Below, in pieces: positions 49,154 to 58,935 of a stretch of DNA of 64,000 nucleotides. The stretch lies in the NCBI RefSeq assembly GCF_024734895.1, contig NZ_CP091430.1:7379501-7443500 (forward strand), read 5' to 3'. A program made the translations under genes and the position numbers. Within the stretch, counting starts at the first letter, position 1. Each line of letters opens with the position of its first letter. The notes below the pieces were generated by a model. It was not told the DNA's origin. It searched no databases and was given only the letters and a program-made list of their open reading frames with translations. The stretch is from Paenibacillus spongiae. GTDB taxonomy: Bacteria; Bacillota; Bacilli; Paenibacillales; Paenibacillaceae.

Positions 49154-49825
49154 CTAGGAGTGATCCTTCCGATAGAGATCCCGGCTCTTATAGCCGGCCT
49201 GAAGAATCATCTTCATCTCCTCCCGCCGCTTGGCCCGGGTATCCTCTTGTTTGGCGCTATATACGTAACGTGCCCAATCCTTGCGGTACCCTGGCGTAAG
49301 CGACTGGTAAAGGGCGAGCAGCTCCGGCGTATCCTCCAGATCCTGCTCCACATTGGGTATTAACGCGACATAATCGTCTACGCGTTGACTCGGTTTAGAA
49401 GAAGTCTGATTCTTCGCCCCCGCGTCCTCTTTGAACCCGACGACCGTGAAGACATCATCCAATCCGACCATCCGCGCAAATTTGACCGTGCTTGTTCCAA
49501 TGTATCCTTCTTCGTTGCTGCCCAGCCCTGCGAACAGGTCATCCCGATGAATGAAGGTGGGGTAGACTTTGTTTCCCTTCTTAGGGTATGCCGTGAAAAG
49601 GTAGCCATTCTTGCTTAGATGCTGACGTTCAATAATCCGGTCAACAAGCTCCCTCAAGGACGCCATATCCAGCACAAAAGCAAATATGAGATCATACGAC
49701 TGATCCTTAAGCGTCGTATCATAGCCCGTCAGCCCGGTAAAATAGCCTGTTCCTTCCGGTTCATTCATTATGGCCACTTGATTGTACTTATGCAAATTCA
49801 GCTTGTCCACAATGGATTTCGACAT
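49154..49825 (-). CDS. YdeI/OmpD-associated family protein
   Basis: 223 residues. The C-terminal 55 residues (TPGYRKDWARYVYSAKQEDT, then RAKRREEMKMIL) carry the characteristic helix of the YdeI/OmpD-associated (bacteriocin-protection-like) family. The N-terminal part (about 1-140) contains IMNEPEGTGYFTGL and FAFVLDMASLRELVDRII, matching a small DUF3052-like or methyltransferase-like fold that I cannot name with certainty. Cytoplasmic, no signal peptide. AGGAG lies ten bases before the ATG. Divergent from a luciferase-like oxidoreductase gene. Function unknown. Confidence 0.78.
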   Translation of the reverse strand: MSKSIVDKLNLHKYNQVAIMNEPEGTGYFTGLTGYDTTLKDQSYDLIFAFVLDMASLRELVDRIIERQHLSKNGYLFTAYPKKGNKVYPTFIHRDDLFAGLGSNEEGYIGTSTVKFARMVGLDDVFTVVGFKEDAGAKNQTSSKPSQRVDDYVALIPNVEQDLEDTPELLALYQSLTPGYRKDWARYVYSAKQEDTRAKRREEMKMILQAGYKSRDLYRKDHS

Positions 49826-49939
49826 CTTGCTTCAACTCCTGTTTGGATTCCGATGCGCTCATGATGAATTCCTGTTCATTATAGCCCAAAATAATTGTCC
49901 CTGCCCAGACATGCCGATAATACCCCCGCCCCCGACGGC

Positions 49940-49974
49940 TTACTAAAGTTGAGAAACCATAAATATTTTAGTAA
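49940..49974. promoter_or_regulatory. Inverted repeat upstream of the luciferase-like gene
   Basis: TTACTAAA (49940-49947) and TTTAGTAA (49967-49974) are exact inverted repeats 19 bp apart in the divergent intergenic region. Such spacing fits a dimeric repressor, but none is encoded here. Confidence 0.45.
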
Positions 49975-50003
49975 ACTGTAGGAAATGAAGGAGGCGAATG
50001 TCC

Positions 50004-51077
50004 ATGTCCGACCAGGCAAGCCATATGGAAATAGGGATCAGTACATTCTTGGAGGCCACCCCGGATCCGGTAACAGGAGCGGTCATCAGCCATGCCGAGC
50101 GTCTGCGCAATGCGGTGGAGGAGATCGTGCTGGCCGATCAAGTCGGGCTGGATGTCTATGGAATCGGGGAGCATCACCGGCCCGATTATGCAGGCACAGC
50201 GCCGGCTGTCGTACTGGCCGCCGCGGCGGCGATGACCAAGCGGATCCGGCTCACAAGCGCCGTTACCGTGCTGTCCTCGGATGATCCGGTTCGTGTCTAT
50301 CAAGCCTTCTCCACTCTGGACGGCATCTCGAACGGCCGGGCCGAAGTCATGGCAGGCCGGGGCTCGTTCATCGAATCCTTCCCGCTGTTCGGTTACAGCC
50401 TGGATGATTATGACGAGCTGTTCGAGGAGAAGCTGGAGCTGCTCCTGGCGATCCGGGCTTCGGAGAAAGTGACCTGGCGCGGCGGCCATCGTCCTGCCAT
50501 CGATAACCTCGGCGTCTACCCCCGCTCCGTTCAGAATCCGCTGCCGATTTGGATCGCCAGCGGCGGCAATCCCCAGTCCGCCATACGCGCGGGACTGCTG
50601 GGGCTTCCGGTCGCATTCGCAATCATCGGCGGGATGCCCGAGAGCTTCGCTCCGCTCGTCGCCCTCTATAAAGAAGCTGCCGCACGCGCCGGCCATGACC
50701 CGGAGAAGCTGCAGATTGCGACGCATTCGCACGGTTTCGTCGCGGATACAACCGAGCAGGCCGCCGATTTATTCTTCCCTTCGACGCAGGCCCAGATGAA
50801 CGTCCTCGGGCGCGAACGGGGCTGGGGGCAGCCATATAACCGAGCCGCATTCGATGCCGCCCGAACTCTGCGCGGCGCCCTCTATGTGGGCGATCCCGAA
50901 TACGTTGCCGAGAAGATCATTCTGCTGCGCAAAAATCTGGGCGTTACCCGTTTCTTCCTGCACGTGAACGTCGGCACGATGCCGCATCGCGACGTCATGC
51001 GCGCCATCGAGCTGCTCGGCACCAGAGTTGCGCCGATCGTACGGAAGGAGCTCGCAAGGCAAGAAGCGGCAGAATAG
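50004..51077 (+). CDS. LLM-class flavin-dependent oxidoreductase
   Basis: 357 residues of the bacterial luciferase-like monooxygenase superfamily, a TIM barrel using FMN or F420; FMN is likely in this organism. Typical motifs: YGIGEHHRPDYAGTAPAVVL, VTVLSSDDPVRVYQAFSTLD, GRAEVMAGRGSFIESFPLFG and PLPIWIASGGNPQSAIRAG. The preferred ATG at 50004 lies nine bases after AGGAGG; the ATG six bases earlier is only three bases from it. Substrate unknown. Followed by a good terminator. Confidence 0.93.
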   Translation: MSDQASHMEIGISTFLEATPDPVTGAVISHAERLRNAVEEIVLADQVGLDVYGIGEHHRPDYAGTAPAVVLAAAAAMTKRIRLTSAVTVLSSDDPVRVYQAFSTLDGISNGRAEVMAGRGSFIESFPLFGYSLDDYDELFEEKLELLLAIRASEKVTWRGGHRPAIDNLGVYPRSVQNPLPIWIASGGNPQSAIRAGLLGLPVAFAIIGGMPESFAPLVALYKEAAARAGHDPEKLQIATHSHGFVADTTEQAADLFFPSTQAQMNVLGRERGWGQPYNRAAFDAARTLRGALYVGDPEYVAEKIILLRKNLGVTRFFLHVNVGTMPHRDVMRAIELLGTRVAPIVRKELARQEAAE

Positions 51078-51153
51078 CTGCGCTTCCTCACCGTTGGTTT
51101 GAGGACACGGATGAACGCTCCACTTTTCACAAATCGAATTACCGCAACAAAAT

Positions 51154-51191
51154 GACGGCTCCTTCTTCATGATGTGAATGAAGGAGCCGTC
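51154..51191 (+). terminator. Terminator of the luciferase-like gene
   Basis: GACGGCTCCTTC pairs exactly with GAAGGAGCCGTC, followed by TTTATT. The remaining sequence of 51192-51396, up to the convergent binding-protein gene, contains only a weak dyad (CGAGGAT/ATCCTCG) and no gene. Confidence 0.82.
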
Positions 51192-51396
51192 TTTATTGTA
51201 CCTGCACACTACGCACGTCTTTTGTCTTGACTGCCAGTGTCCACATTCTCTTCTAGATTTGCAGTAATATCGCCGATGTCTCATGCTTCCTCTTGCGATT
51301 AGACCCGAGGATGTCGATTGGATCCTCGTGCATCCACGGGTACTAGCACCGGACGGGTTCTGCCGTGCTACGGCCAGTCCGAAGGAGGCCGCGTGT

Positions 51397-53031
51397 TTAT
51401 TCCGTTTTTACCTCCATTACCCGCCTATAAATCTCCATATATGTGGACAGATTCAACCCTTCGAATCCATTGACGTACGATTCCCATTCTTTATCGAGAT
51501 CCTTGCTGCCGGTAATGAACTGCGCCATGTTTAACTGCACATATTCCTTGATGGCCGCCGTCAGCGCGGCAGCCATATCAGCGTCCTCCGGACGTATGAA
51601 TGCGCCGGCCGGATAGACTTCCTTCGGCGCATAAGGCTCGTAAAGCTTGGTCGCTCGCGAGAGGCGCAGCTCATAGCCTTTGCCGCTCAACGGGTCCTGA
51701 TTCGTCGCGAACAGCCCGCGAAATTCTTCGGACATATTGATCGGCCCGAGCAGCTCCCAGCGGTCGCCCTTGTTATGCTCCTTTACATTTTCTCCAACGC
51801 CTTCGAACGTGTATTTGGCCTGCTCGCCTTCCGCGTTTAACTCCCCGGCCTTCGCTTTCCCCCAACCGATCCCCTCGTTAGGTCCGTACATGCTGTATAG
51901 CGCTCCCTCCTCCGAGTACATATAATCCGCGATCCGGATGGCTGCCACTTGCTGCTCGGGCGTCGCTTTGTTCGTTATGGCGAATTCGAATTCGAGGGCG
52001 TCTTGGGAATATCCGGCAAGCTGCACGCCACCCGGACCTTTCAAGGGCGGCACCGCAACCCAATGCTTCTGCCTTGGATTATCGGAATACGGATCGATCA
52101 AGTAGGCGAGCGATGCCGTCGTCACGGACCCGACGACCTCGTCCCCTTCGCCGATCCCCAGCTGCTTGAGCGCCCGGGCGCTTTGGGTGAAGGAGGCGGG
52201 ATCGATAAGCCCTTCCCGGAACAGCTTGTTCATATAGGCCAACCCTTGCTTCCACTCGGGCTTGTCGGCGGCGAATTCGACTTTGCCGCCCGAGACGTAC
52301 AAATATTTATCGTTGTCGCTGTAAATGAAGGCATTCATCAAATAGGCGTCGATGTTTCCGTTCCAGACGGCATGGCTTGGCGCGCCGGTGAGCGGGATTT
52401 CATCCGCTTCCCCGTTGTCGTTCGGATCCTTTTCTTTAAATGCTTTCAACACCCTGTACAGCTCATCGGTCGTCGTCGGCATGGATAGCCCCAGCTTGTC
52501 CAGCCATTCTTGGTTGATCCAGTATTTCAGCGGATAGCTGCAATGATAGCATTCATTGACTCTGGGCAGCGCATAGATATTGCCGTCCGGCGCGGTAACG
52601 GAACGACGCATGTATGGTTTCTGGTCCATGACCTTCCGCACATTGGGGGCATACTTCTCGATCAGCTCGTTTAACGGCAGCAGCACGCCCTGCTGCCCAT
52701 ATTTGAGCAAATCGGTTCGGGTGAAATTTCCCTCCAGGAACACTTCCGGATAGTCGCGGCTGACCAGCAGAATCCGCGATTTGTCCTTCATCGCATCTTC
52801 GGGCGCAACGCTCCACTTGATACGGACGCCGAATTTCTCCTCCACATGTTTGGTGAAATCATTCTCTTCCCATGGGGCTTGGCGCTTTGGTGCGAAGAAC
52901 GTCAGTGTAACGTCCCCTGATTCTTCCTTCTCGCTCCTCTCCCCGGTTGCGTTCAACCCGTCGAGGTTGCCGCAGCCCAATAAGAGTACGCTTGCGGTCA
53001 GCATAAGGATAAAACACAAAACCCGTCTCAA
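51397..53031 (-). CDS. Extracellular solute-binding lipoprotein (large family 1 type)
   Basis: About 544 residues from a TTG start (53031) with GGAGGGG five bases upstream. Lipoprotein signal ending VLLLGC, then a binding domain with VTLTFFAPKRQAPWEENDF, SRDYPEVFLEGNFTRTDLL, the calcium-loop-like KDPNDNGEADEIPLTGAP and HWVAVPPLKGPGGVQLAGYS. This large subtype (LipO/YtcQ-like) commonly pairs with YesM/YesN or membrane AraC regulators. The gene follows the membrane AraC gene; an extended reading to 53127 overlaps that gene by a few bases. Substrate unknown; GH85 upstream suggests a glycan. Confidence 0.9.
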   Translation of the reverse strand: MRRVLCFILMLTASVLLLGCGNLDGLNATGERSEKEESGDVTLTFFAPKRQAPWEENDFTKHVEEKFGVRIKWSVAPEDAMKDKSRILLVSRDYPEVFLEGNFTRTDLLKYGQQGVLLPLNELIEKYAPNVRKVMDQKPYMRRSVTAPDGNIYALPRVNECYHCSYPLKYWINQEWLDKLGLSMPTTTDELYRVLKAFKEKDPNDNGEADEIPLTGAPSHAVWNGNIDAYLMNAFIYSDNDKYLYVSGGKVEFAADKPEWKQGLAYMNKLFREGLIDPASFTQSARALKQLGIGEGDEVVGSVTTASLAYLIDPYSDNPRQKHWVAVPPLKGPGGVQLAGYSQDALEFEFAITNKATPEQQVAAIRIADYMYSEEGALYSMYGPNEGIGWGKAKAGELNAEGEQAKYTFEGVGENVKEHNKGDRWELLGPINMSEEFRGLFATNQDPLSGKGYELRLSRATKLYEPYAPKEVYPAGAFIRPEDADMAAALTAAIKEYVQLNMAQFITGSKDLDKEWESYVNGFEGLNLSTYMEIYRRVMEVKTE

Positions 53032-53123
53032 TGCAACCCCTCCGTCTCTAAGCGAATGTACGACCCGCCCGGCGATTGAAGTCATTGGAGCATTCCCGTC
53101 GGTCGTAATCAGCCCTTCCAGCC

Positions 53124-55337
53124 TCAATTGCGCTTTCGGAATTCTCCCGGCGACATGCCGGCGACGTTCTTGAATACCCGATTGAACGAGATGTAGCTCG
53201 GATACCCGACCGATTCGCTGATCTCCTGAATCGTCCGCTTCGTATCCAGCAGCTGCCGCTTGGCATTCTCGATCCGGATACGCATCAGGAAGTCGACGAA
53301 CTTCTCGCCAAACTCGTCTTTGAACAGCTTGCTTAAATATTTGCCATTCATATGGAACACTTCGCTCAGATGGTCGAGCGACAAATTGGGGTTGGCGTAA
53401 TGATCTTCAATATACTTGCGAACCTCCCGAATGACGGTCCGGTACTGCTTGGAATCGCGCAGCTTCATGAGATCCGAGGAGATGGCGTCCAGAACATCGA
53501 GACATAGCCGTTCTGCCTCCTCGAGCGTATCCCATTGATCCGTCGCATATTGAAGATCCGCCGGCGCCTTCTGCTTCCATACGTCCTGATACTCCTTCGA
53601 CAGAGAGGTCATCGCCCGGTCAAGATGGTCGATCAGCACGCGCATCAGGCTGACGACATCCTGTCTTGGCAGCACCGACCTTCGAATTTCCGTGAAGAAC
53701 AGACTGTATTCTTCTTTCCATCCTTCATCGCATATTCGAAACCGATCCACCAGCGCATGGATCGCTTTCATATGCCCGTACATTTCTTTCTGCGCGCTCA
53801 TGGCCGGTTCATGGCGGATGATGCGGTTTTTGCCGAGCACGGCCTTATAATCCAGCGTCAGGAGCGCCGCCCGGAATGACGCCCGAAGATCGGAAGGGTT
53901 ATCGACCTCCGTTCCGGTACCGACCGTTACGGTAAAGCTTAACTCCCGCTCCACCCATACCCGGTAATACTCCAAAATACGGCCCTTAGCCTTCTCCGAC
54001 TGGTTGTCCGGTAACCATAAGACGCAAGCCATCCTGCGGTCGCTCACCCACTCCGTCCATGCAGACGTATCGAAGATATCCACCGTCTCCTGAACCACAG
54101 TGGACAGCACGAATTTGAGAAGCGGTTCGTCATTCCCGCCGTACGTTTTGCGGAAGCCTGCGTAATCGTCGATCTCGACGACGAACACGACCGCGGCGCG
54201 AAGCGTGTCCGGCAGCCCGAATGACTGCATTTGGGAGGACCACTCCGCCTGGCCGATCTGTCGCGTCCCTTCGAGCAGCCCGAGAAAGAAATATTTGCGG
54301 CGCAGCGGAAGATCTTCGTCCGACTGTCTCTGAACCTTCTTCGCCTGCTCCATCATCCTCTCGAGCGTCGATTGAATATATAGAAATTCGTTCTTATCGT
54401 TTGCGTTAAGCAGGCTTGTCCGCTGACCCGACGATGATTGGATAAGCGTCACGATCTGACGGATGGGCTTGTAATTGCGCCGGGTGACGTAGATGACCCA
54501 TCCGACGCCGGCCAGAACGACGGCCATGGCGAACACGAACCACACGTTATAGATGTCCAGCATGAATCGGATGATTCCACCATTAATGAGACCGCTTTCA
54601 AATTGCCAGCCCGTATACTCCGACTTGAATGAGGCGAATACCTCGCGGGTGGTTGGACGATGGTCCGGCTTCTCGAGCAGATTGTTGCCCATTAGGTCGA
54701 ATATATGGACGAAGCTGATTTCCGTGTCGTACATCTGATCGATCTTGTTTCGCAGTTCGGACAAGTTGACGTTGACGACGAATAGACCAGTCTGGCTGGC
54801 CGAGAAATAAGGAACCCCCCTCGCCAGCGTGATCACATCCTCCCCCGGATCGCTGGCGTATTCGCGGAAGGTACGGACGCCCGTCCAGTTTCCGGAGAGC
54901 GCGGCTCCGCGATTGGCGTGTATAAACGGGGAATCCGCATACGAATACACCAGCCCCGACGACTTGTCGCTTAGCACGAATCCGTCGCGATATCTCACGA
55001 AATATATGGAGTGAATGATCGGAAAGGTGAGCTTCAGGTCCTTCATCGCCTTAACGGCTACGATATTATCGTACACGTCATTCTTATCGGCCTGCGTGAA
55101 GAAACGATCCAGCTCCTTGGAGTTCAAGATGTCCCGGGTTACCCGATAGTCGATATCCCGAAGTGAACCGTCCACGTATTGAAGCGCCTGACGGGCAAGA
55201 AACGCGTTCGCTTTCATCGCATCTCTCCGATTCTGCTCGTTTAGCGCACCGAAGAATAAGATGAACAGGATCGTCGTCAAAATAAAAAAAACGGGAAGAT
55301 ACGATAGCAGCATCCGATAAAACCAAGATTTTGTCAT
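53124..55337 (-). CDS. Membrane-bound AraC-family transcriptional regulator
   Basis: 737 residues in one chain: membrane helix (about 8-30), extracellular sensor region with Cache-like features (about 31-270), second helix (about 275-297), a HAMP-like linker, a cytoplasmic middle region (about 350-600) and a C-terminal AraC domain (about 635-735; NLSLDHLSEVFHMNGKYLSKLF and IQEISESVGYPSYISFNRVF). It joins sensor and DNA-binding activity without a kinase. It probably reads a glycan or a binding protein outside and switches on this locus. The gene lies between the GH85 and binding-protein genes. Confidence 0.92.
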   Translation of the reverse strand: MTKSWFYRMLLSYLPVFFILTTILFILFFGALNEQNRRDAMKANAFLARQALQYVDGSLRDIDYRVTRDILNSKELDRFFTQADKNDVYDNIVAVKAMKDLKLTFPIIHSIYFVRYRDGFVLSDKSSGLVYSYADSPFIHANRGAALSGNWTGVRTFREYASDPGEDVITLARGVPYFSASQTGLFVVNVNLSELRNKIDQMYDTEISFVHIFDLMGNNLLEKPDHRPTTREVFASFKSEYTGWQFESGLINGGIIRFMLDIYNVWFVFAMAVVLAGVGWVIYVTRRNYKPIRQIVTLIQSSSGQRTSLLNANDKNEFLYIQSTLERMMEQAKKVQRQSDEDLPLRRKYFFLGLLEGTRQIGQAEWSSQMQSFGLPDTLRAAVVFVVEIDDYAGFRKTYGGNDEPLLKFVLSTVVQETVDIFDTSAWTEWVSDRRMACVLWLPDNQSEKAKGRILEYYRVWVERELSFTVTVGTGTEVDNPSDLRASFRAALLTLDYKAVLGKNRIIRHEPAMSAQKEMYGHMKAIHALVDRFRICDEGWKEEYSLFFTEIRRSVLPRQDVVSLMRVLIDHLDRAMTSLSKEYQDVWKQKAPADLQYATDQWDTLEEAERLCLDVLDAISSDLMKLRDSKQYRTVIREVRKYIEDHYANPNLSLDHLSEVFHMNGKYLSKLFKDEFGEKFVDFLMRIRIENAKRQLLDTKRTIQEISESVGYPSYISFNRVFKNVAGMSPGEFRKRN

Positions 55338-55445
55338 CGCACTCCCCTTTTCCGAATCAAAGATTCATTGATTATACCACCTGCAAAAGATACCGCTCAA
55401 GTAAGGAATTTCGGCTGCTGGCCCGCGCCCATTCGTCTTCGGGCC

Positions 55446-57494
55446 TTACCATTCCGGCCAATCGAATGGGGTCGAAGCCGCTTCGCTTGCCGTCCCATCG
55501 AAGCCGACTGCCGACAGCTCAAGCGTCGTCCGCGCTTCGCCGAGTCGGTCCAATGCCTTGATGTAATAGCATTCGTCATATATTCGGCCAATTGCTTCCA
55601 CCGCTCCGCCTTGCTTGCGCCGGCAAAGCTCGTAATACCAGATACCTTCGGATTTGAAATCCCACGAAAGGAACAATTCCGCTTGGGTCCCGGACGCATA
55701 ACACCGTTCGACCGCAAAGCCTGCTGGCTTCTCCGGTTTCGGAAGCGGCTCTCCGGCAACGATGGCCAGCTCGCCGATATGAATCGTATAATCGTCGATG
55801 GGCGCTTTCGACTCGAACCCGAGACCGATGGCGGCGATTGTACGTCCCGCATACGGCGCGAGGTTGAACCGCTTCTCGTTCCAGCCTTCGACCGACCGTT
55901 CCCCGACATCAAGCCACATATAGGTCTCGGGCCGGTCCTCGAATATAAGTCCGACCTTCATCCCGGTATGCGGCCGCTCCCCCTCAAACCGGTATGTCAC
56001 GGACAAGGCCGCCCCATCCAGTGCGGCGAGCTTCGTCTTGAACAGCCTCAGCTCCGTCGCATTATCCGGTCCCAGGCTGCCCGTTATTTTCAACGACGAT
56101 CCGCCGTTATACGCCGCATCGTAATCATAGGAGGGCTCCAGAGGAGGCTGATCGCCCAAGCTCTTGACCCACCATTGCCATGTCGGCAGGATGTCCTGGA
56201 TGCTGGCATTGTTCCATTCCTTCGCGCTCGCCAGGACGCCGTCCAGGTAAAACGCCCGTCCGTGGCCCGTATTGAACCGGGTGACGAACGGATAAGAGCC
56301 GATGATCGACCGTTCTGTTATGTAATGGGCCACGCCGTCCCAGCACCGGTATTCATTCGGGTTGACCGCGTGAAAGGGATCCGGGTACGGCTCGTATAAC
56401 GTGCGGCCTACCGGATCCGTCGGATCTTCAAGCGGGCCGGACCAATACCTCCGCTCCCGCCGGTAGACCTCCTCCTGATCGTTCGGATCAAATTTATTCG
56501 CATACCGGTTCCAGACGAAATCGGTGCCGAACACCGCCCAGCTCGTGCGCGGCGTGCCTTTCTCCGGAAAGATCAAGCGCGTATCGTACGGCGGATTGTA
56601 GCCGTATTTGTCGTTCTCGGTTCCGGGAAACAGCGCATGATACGGATCCAAGCCCAAGCTTTCGGCGTATTCGCGGGAGTCTTCCAAGCGCTTCTCGTTC
56701 CAGGCGTAGTTGACGAACATGCTGTGAAGGACCGGTTCCCCGCTGTCGAGCAGCCACGGCGCGTTCTTCTCGTTAAACTGGTTCTGATAGCGCAAGTCCC
56801 CGTTCGGCAGCATCGCATCGTAAATCTGGAGATGAAACCCCTCGGGAGCTTGCTTGCGCATATACTTGAACATGGCGAACATTTCGGCTGCATCTTCCGC
56901 AGAAACGCGCGCTTCCTGATTGATGAAATAGCCGTCAAAGCCGAAATAGCCGGCCATCTCGATCAGCTTGTCGGCGGCCGGGAACGTGCCGTCCGGCCGC
57001 CGCTCCAGCCAGTCCGCGAAGCGCTCGTTGCGGGGCCAGAACCAGCAGCCCAAGCTAAGCACGCCGTTGCGATGGGCCGCGTCGGTATACGCCGGATTCG
57101 GCAAATTGACGACGCCGTATTCCGGGTCGTCCTCCGGAGAACCGGGGACCGGAAGGCCGTGCCACGACCCGTAGTAATCGGTGTACTGCCAAAATTTCAG
57201 CAGGTTGCACGTGAACGTATCGCTGTATTTGTACCCTTCATTCGCTTTGTCGTAGTCAGCGGACAAATTCATCAGCTGCGGATCGGGACTTAAGCCGGGC
57301 TTTGCCTGCGTCGGAGCGAAAGCGGGGATCCGCTTGGCGAGCGGGACGCGCGAGCGAAAATATTTCGCATGCGGATCGGTATCCGGACTCCAATGGATGA
57401 CGGCGTTCGCGTCGTAGCCGTGCATCGACGGCTGATGCGCCCCGGCCGGCTTGGGGCCGTAAGGCGACAGCTTTGCTTGCGTATCAGTCATCAT
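55446..57494 (-). CDS. Endo-beta-N-acetylglucosaminidase, GH85 family
   Basis: 682 residues. Cleaves between the two GlcNAc residues of the chitobiose core of N-glycans. The GH85 catalytic motif FGFDGYFINQE contains Glu194 (acid) and Asn192 (assists the substrate acetamido group). Also typical are LKFWQYTDYYGSWHGLPVPG, GCWFWPRNERFADWL, MFVNYAWNEK and an aromatic-rich barrel end. After about residue 440 come a beta-sandwich (EGERPHTGMKVGLIF) and a fibronectin-like region. No signal peptide or membrane segment is seen, so it should act in the cytoplasm on imported glycans. AGAGGTG precedes two adjacent ATGs. It lies directly after the binding-lipoprotein gene. Confidence 0.93.
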   Translation of the reverse strand: MMTDTQAKLSPYGPKPAGAHQPSMHGYDANAVIHWSPDTDPHAKYFRSRVPLAKRIPAFAPTQAKPGLSPDPQLMNLSADYDKANEGYKYSDTFTCNLLKFWQYTDYYGSWHGLPVPGSPEDDPEYGVVNLPNPAYTDAAHRNGVLSLGCWFWPRNERFADWLERRPDGTFPAADKLIEMAGYFGFDGYFINQEARVSAEDAAEMFAMFKYMRKQAPEGFHLQIYDAMLPNGDLRYQNQFNEKNAPWLLDSGEPVLHSMFVNYAWNEKRLEDSREYAESLGLDPYHALFPGTENDKYGYNPPYDTRLIFPEKGTPRTSWAVFGTDFVWNRYANKFDPNDQEEVYRRERRYWSGPLEDPTDPVGRTLYEPYPDPFHAVNPNEYRCWDGVAHYITERSIIGSYPFVTRFNTGHGRAFYLDGVLASAKEWNNASIQDILPTWQWWVKSLGDQPPLEPSYDYDAAYNGGSSLKITGSLGPDNATELRLFKTKLAALDGAALSVTYRFEGERPHTGMKVGLIFEDRPETYMWLDVGERSVEGWNEKRFNLAPYAGRTIAAIGLGFESKAPIDDYTIHIGELAIVAGEPLPKPEKPAGFAVERCYASGTQAELFLSWDFKSEGIWYYELCRRKQGGAVEAIGRIYDECYYIKALDRLGEARTTLELSAVGFDGTASEAASTPFDWPEW

Positions 57495-57570
57495 CGCACC
57501 TCTTTCGATCGTTCGGATGGCCGAATCCGGGACAGCCGCTTGCTTATTGCGGCTGTCCCGGATTGCAGCG

Positions 57571-58935
57571 TTACTTCTTGCTCTGAATTTCCTTTACCGT
57601 CGCCGCGTACGTTTCATCCATTTTCCGCAGGAAGGTCTTGACGTCGTCGCCGCTCTCAAGGAAAGGCGTCACTTGCGAGCCGACGAAGTTCGTTCCGTAG
57701 AGCAGGATGTCCGGGCCGAACTTCGAGTATGGAGCCGGCTTGGCCGGAGTCAGCGAGTACATTCCCTTGATGTTCTTGGGCGATTTCATGCGATCGGCCG
57801 CGAACTGCTGCAGAATGTCTTGGTTGCTCGAGGAGACGCTTACGCCGATGCGGGACAATCTTGTCAGCTGGTCGTCGTTCATGAGCAGGTCGAGTACCTT
57901 CAAGGCCTCCTCGATATGCTTGCTCTGTTTGTTGACCGCGAGGCTGAGCGGCAGGTTCGACGGTCCGACGCCCGGTAGATCGGACCAGGTCGGGAAGCTG
58001 ACGACGTCATAATTGAGATCCTCCGGAAAGAACGGGATCGTATTGGAGGTCAAGCCGAGCGACATCGCGACGTCTTTCTTGGAGAAGTCGTAGGCGATCC
58101 CTTTCTCCCAGTTGCCCGGGATATCCGCGAACGATTTCACCAACGAATAAAACTTTTCGAACGCCGGATTCTTCGAGAATTGCGGCTCGCCCGTTTCCGG
58201 ATCGGTGCCGGATGCGGACAGCTGCGTCATGGCTTGCGACATGGATGTCGTGCTTGCGAAGCCGTAATATTTCACGCCGTCCCGTTCGCCCGTCAGTTTC
58301 TTCGCCAGGTCGAGAACTTCGTCCCACGTGATGCCGTCCTTCGGATACGGCACGCCGAACTTATCGAAGATGTCCTTGTTGTAATGCAGCGCGACGAACA
58401 CGTCCTCGATCGGGACGCCGATTAACCGGCCCTGCCCTTCGGGGTCGCGAGCACGGATCGCTTCCTGCGCGCCAGAGCTGATCCGCGAGAAGTCGAAGTT
58501 CAACCCTTCCAGCGGTTCATCCAGCGGATAGAGCAGATCCATCTCTTGCAGCACGCCGAAGCCGTCGGTGGTGAGCAGCAGATCCGGCACGACGTTCTTG
58601 GCGAACATCTCCTCGAGATCCTTCTTGTCCGTCCATTTGCTGGTCGTTTCCACGGTGATGTGCGGATACTTCTCTTTCACCGCGTCGCCGATCCGCTCCG
58701 CCACCTGCTCCTTGCTCCATGGAGCCATCAAGGTCAAAGTGACCGGTTCCGGCGGCTTCTCCGGAGCCGGTTCCTGCTTATCGTTCGCAGCCGTCGTTTC
58801 GGCGGGTTCATTCCCGCCAACCGGTTCGTTCCCGCCGGTCTTCTCGTTCGCTTTGCCGGCGCATGCACTGAGTAAGGAAAGCATCAAAACCGAAATAATG
58901 AGGAGCGACAACCCCTTTTTTTGATTCCTTTTCAT
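57571..58935 (-). CDS. Extracellular sugar-binding lipoprotein (family 1)
   Basis: 454 residues. Lipoprotein signal MKRNQKKGLSLLI...LLSAC (Cys 25), a linker with repeated GGNEP and Pro/Glu residues to about residue 65, then the binding domain (VTLTLMAPWSKEQVAERIGD, VPDLLLTTDGFG, FVALHYNKDIFDKFGVPYP). AGGAGG lies upstream of the ATG. It lies between the permease pair (122-bp gap) and the GH85 gene, so it is the natural receptor for the permeases and its ligand may be an N-glycan fragment, which is inferred from GH85. Confidence 0.92.
   Translation of the reverse strand: MKRNQKKGLSLLIISVLMLSLLSACAGKANEKTGGNEPVGGNEPAETTAANDKQEPAPEKPPEPVTLTLMAPWSKEQVAERIGDAVKEKYPHITVETTSKWTDKKDLEEMFAKNVVPDLLLTTDGFGVLQEMDLLYPLDEPLEGLNFDFSRISSGAQEAIRARDPEGQGRLIGVPIEDVFVALHYNKDIFDKFGVPYPKDGITWDEVLDLAKKLTGERDGVKYYGFASTTSMSQAMTQLSASGTDPETGEPQFSKNPAFEKFYSLVKSFADIPGNWEKGIAYDFSKKDVAMSLGLTSNTIPFFPEDLNYDVVSFPTWSDLPGVGPSNLPLSLAVNKQSKHIEEALKVLDLLMNDDQLTRLSRIGVSVSSSNQDILQQFAADRMKSPKNIKGMYSLTPAKPAPYSKFGPDILLYGTNFVGSQVTPFLESGDDVKTFLRKMDETYAATVKEIQSKK

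Noticed and set aside
51308..51330. Terminator after the binding-protein gene at 51397
   Set aside because: A 7-bp dyad (CGAGGAT/ATCCTCG) is present but no T-tract follows on the minus strand.
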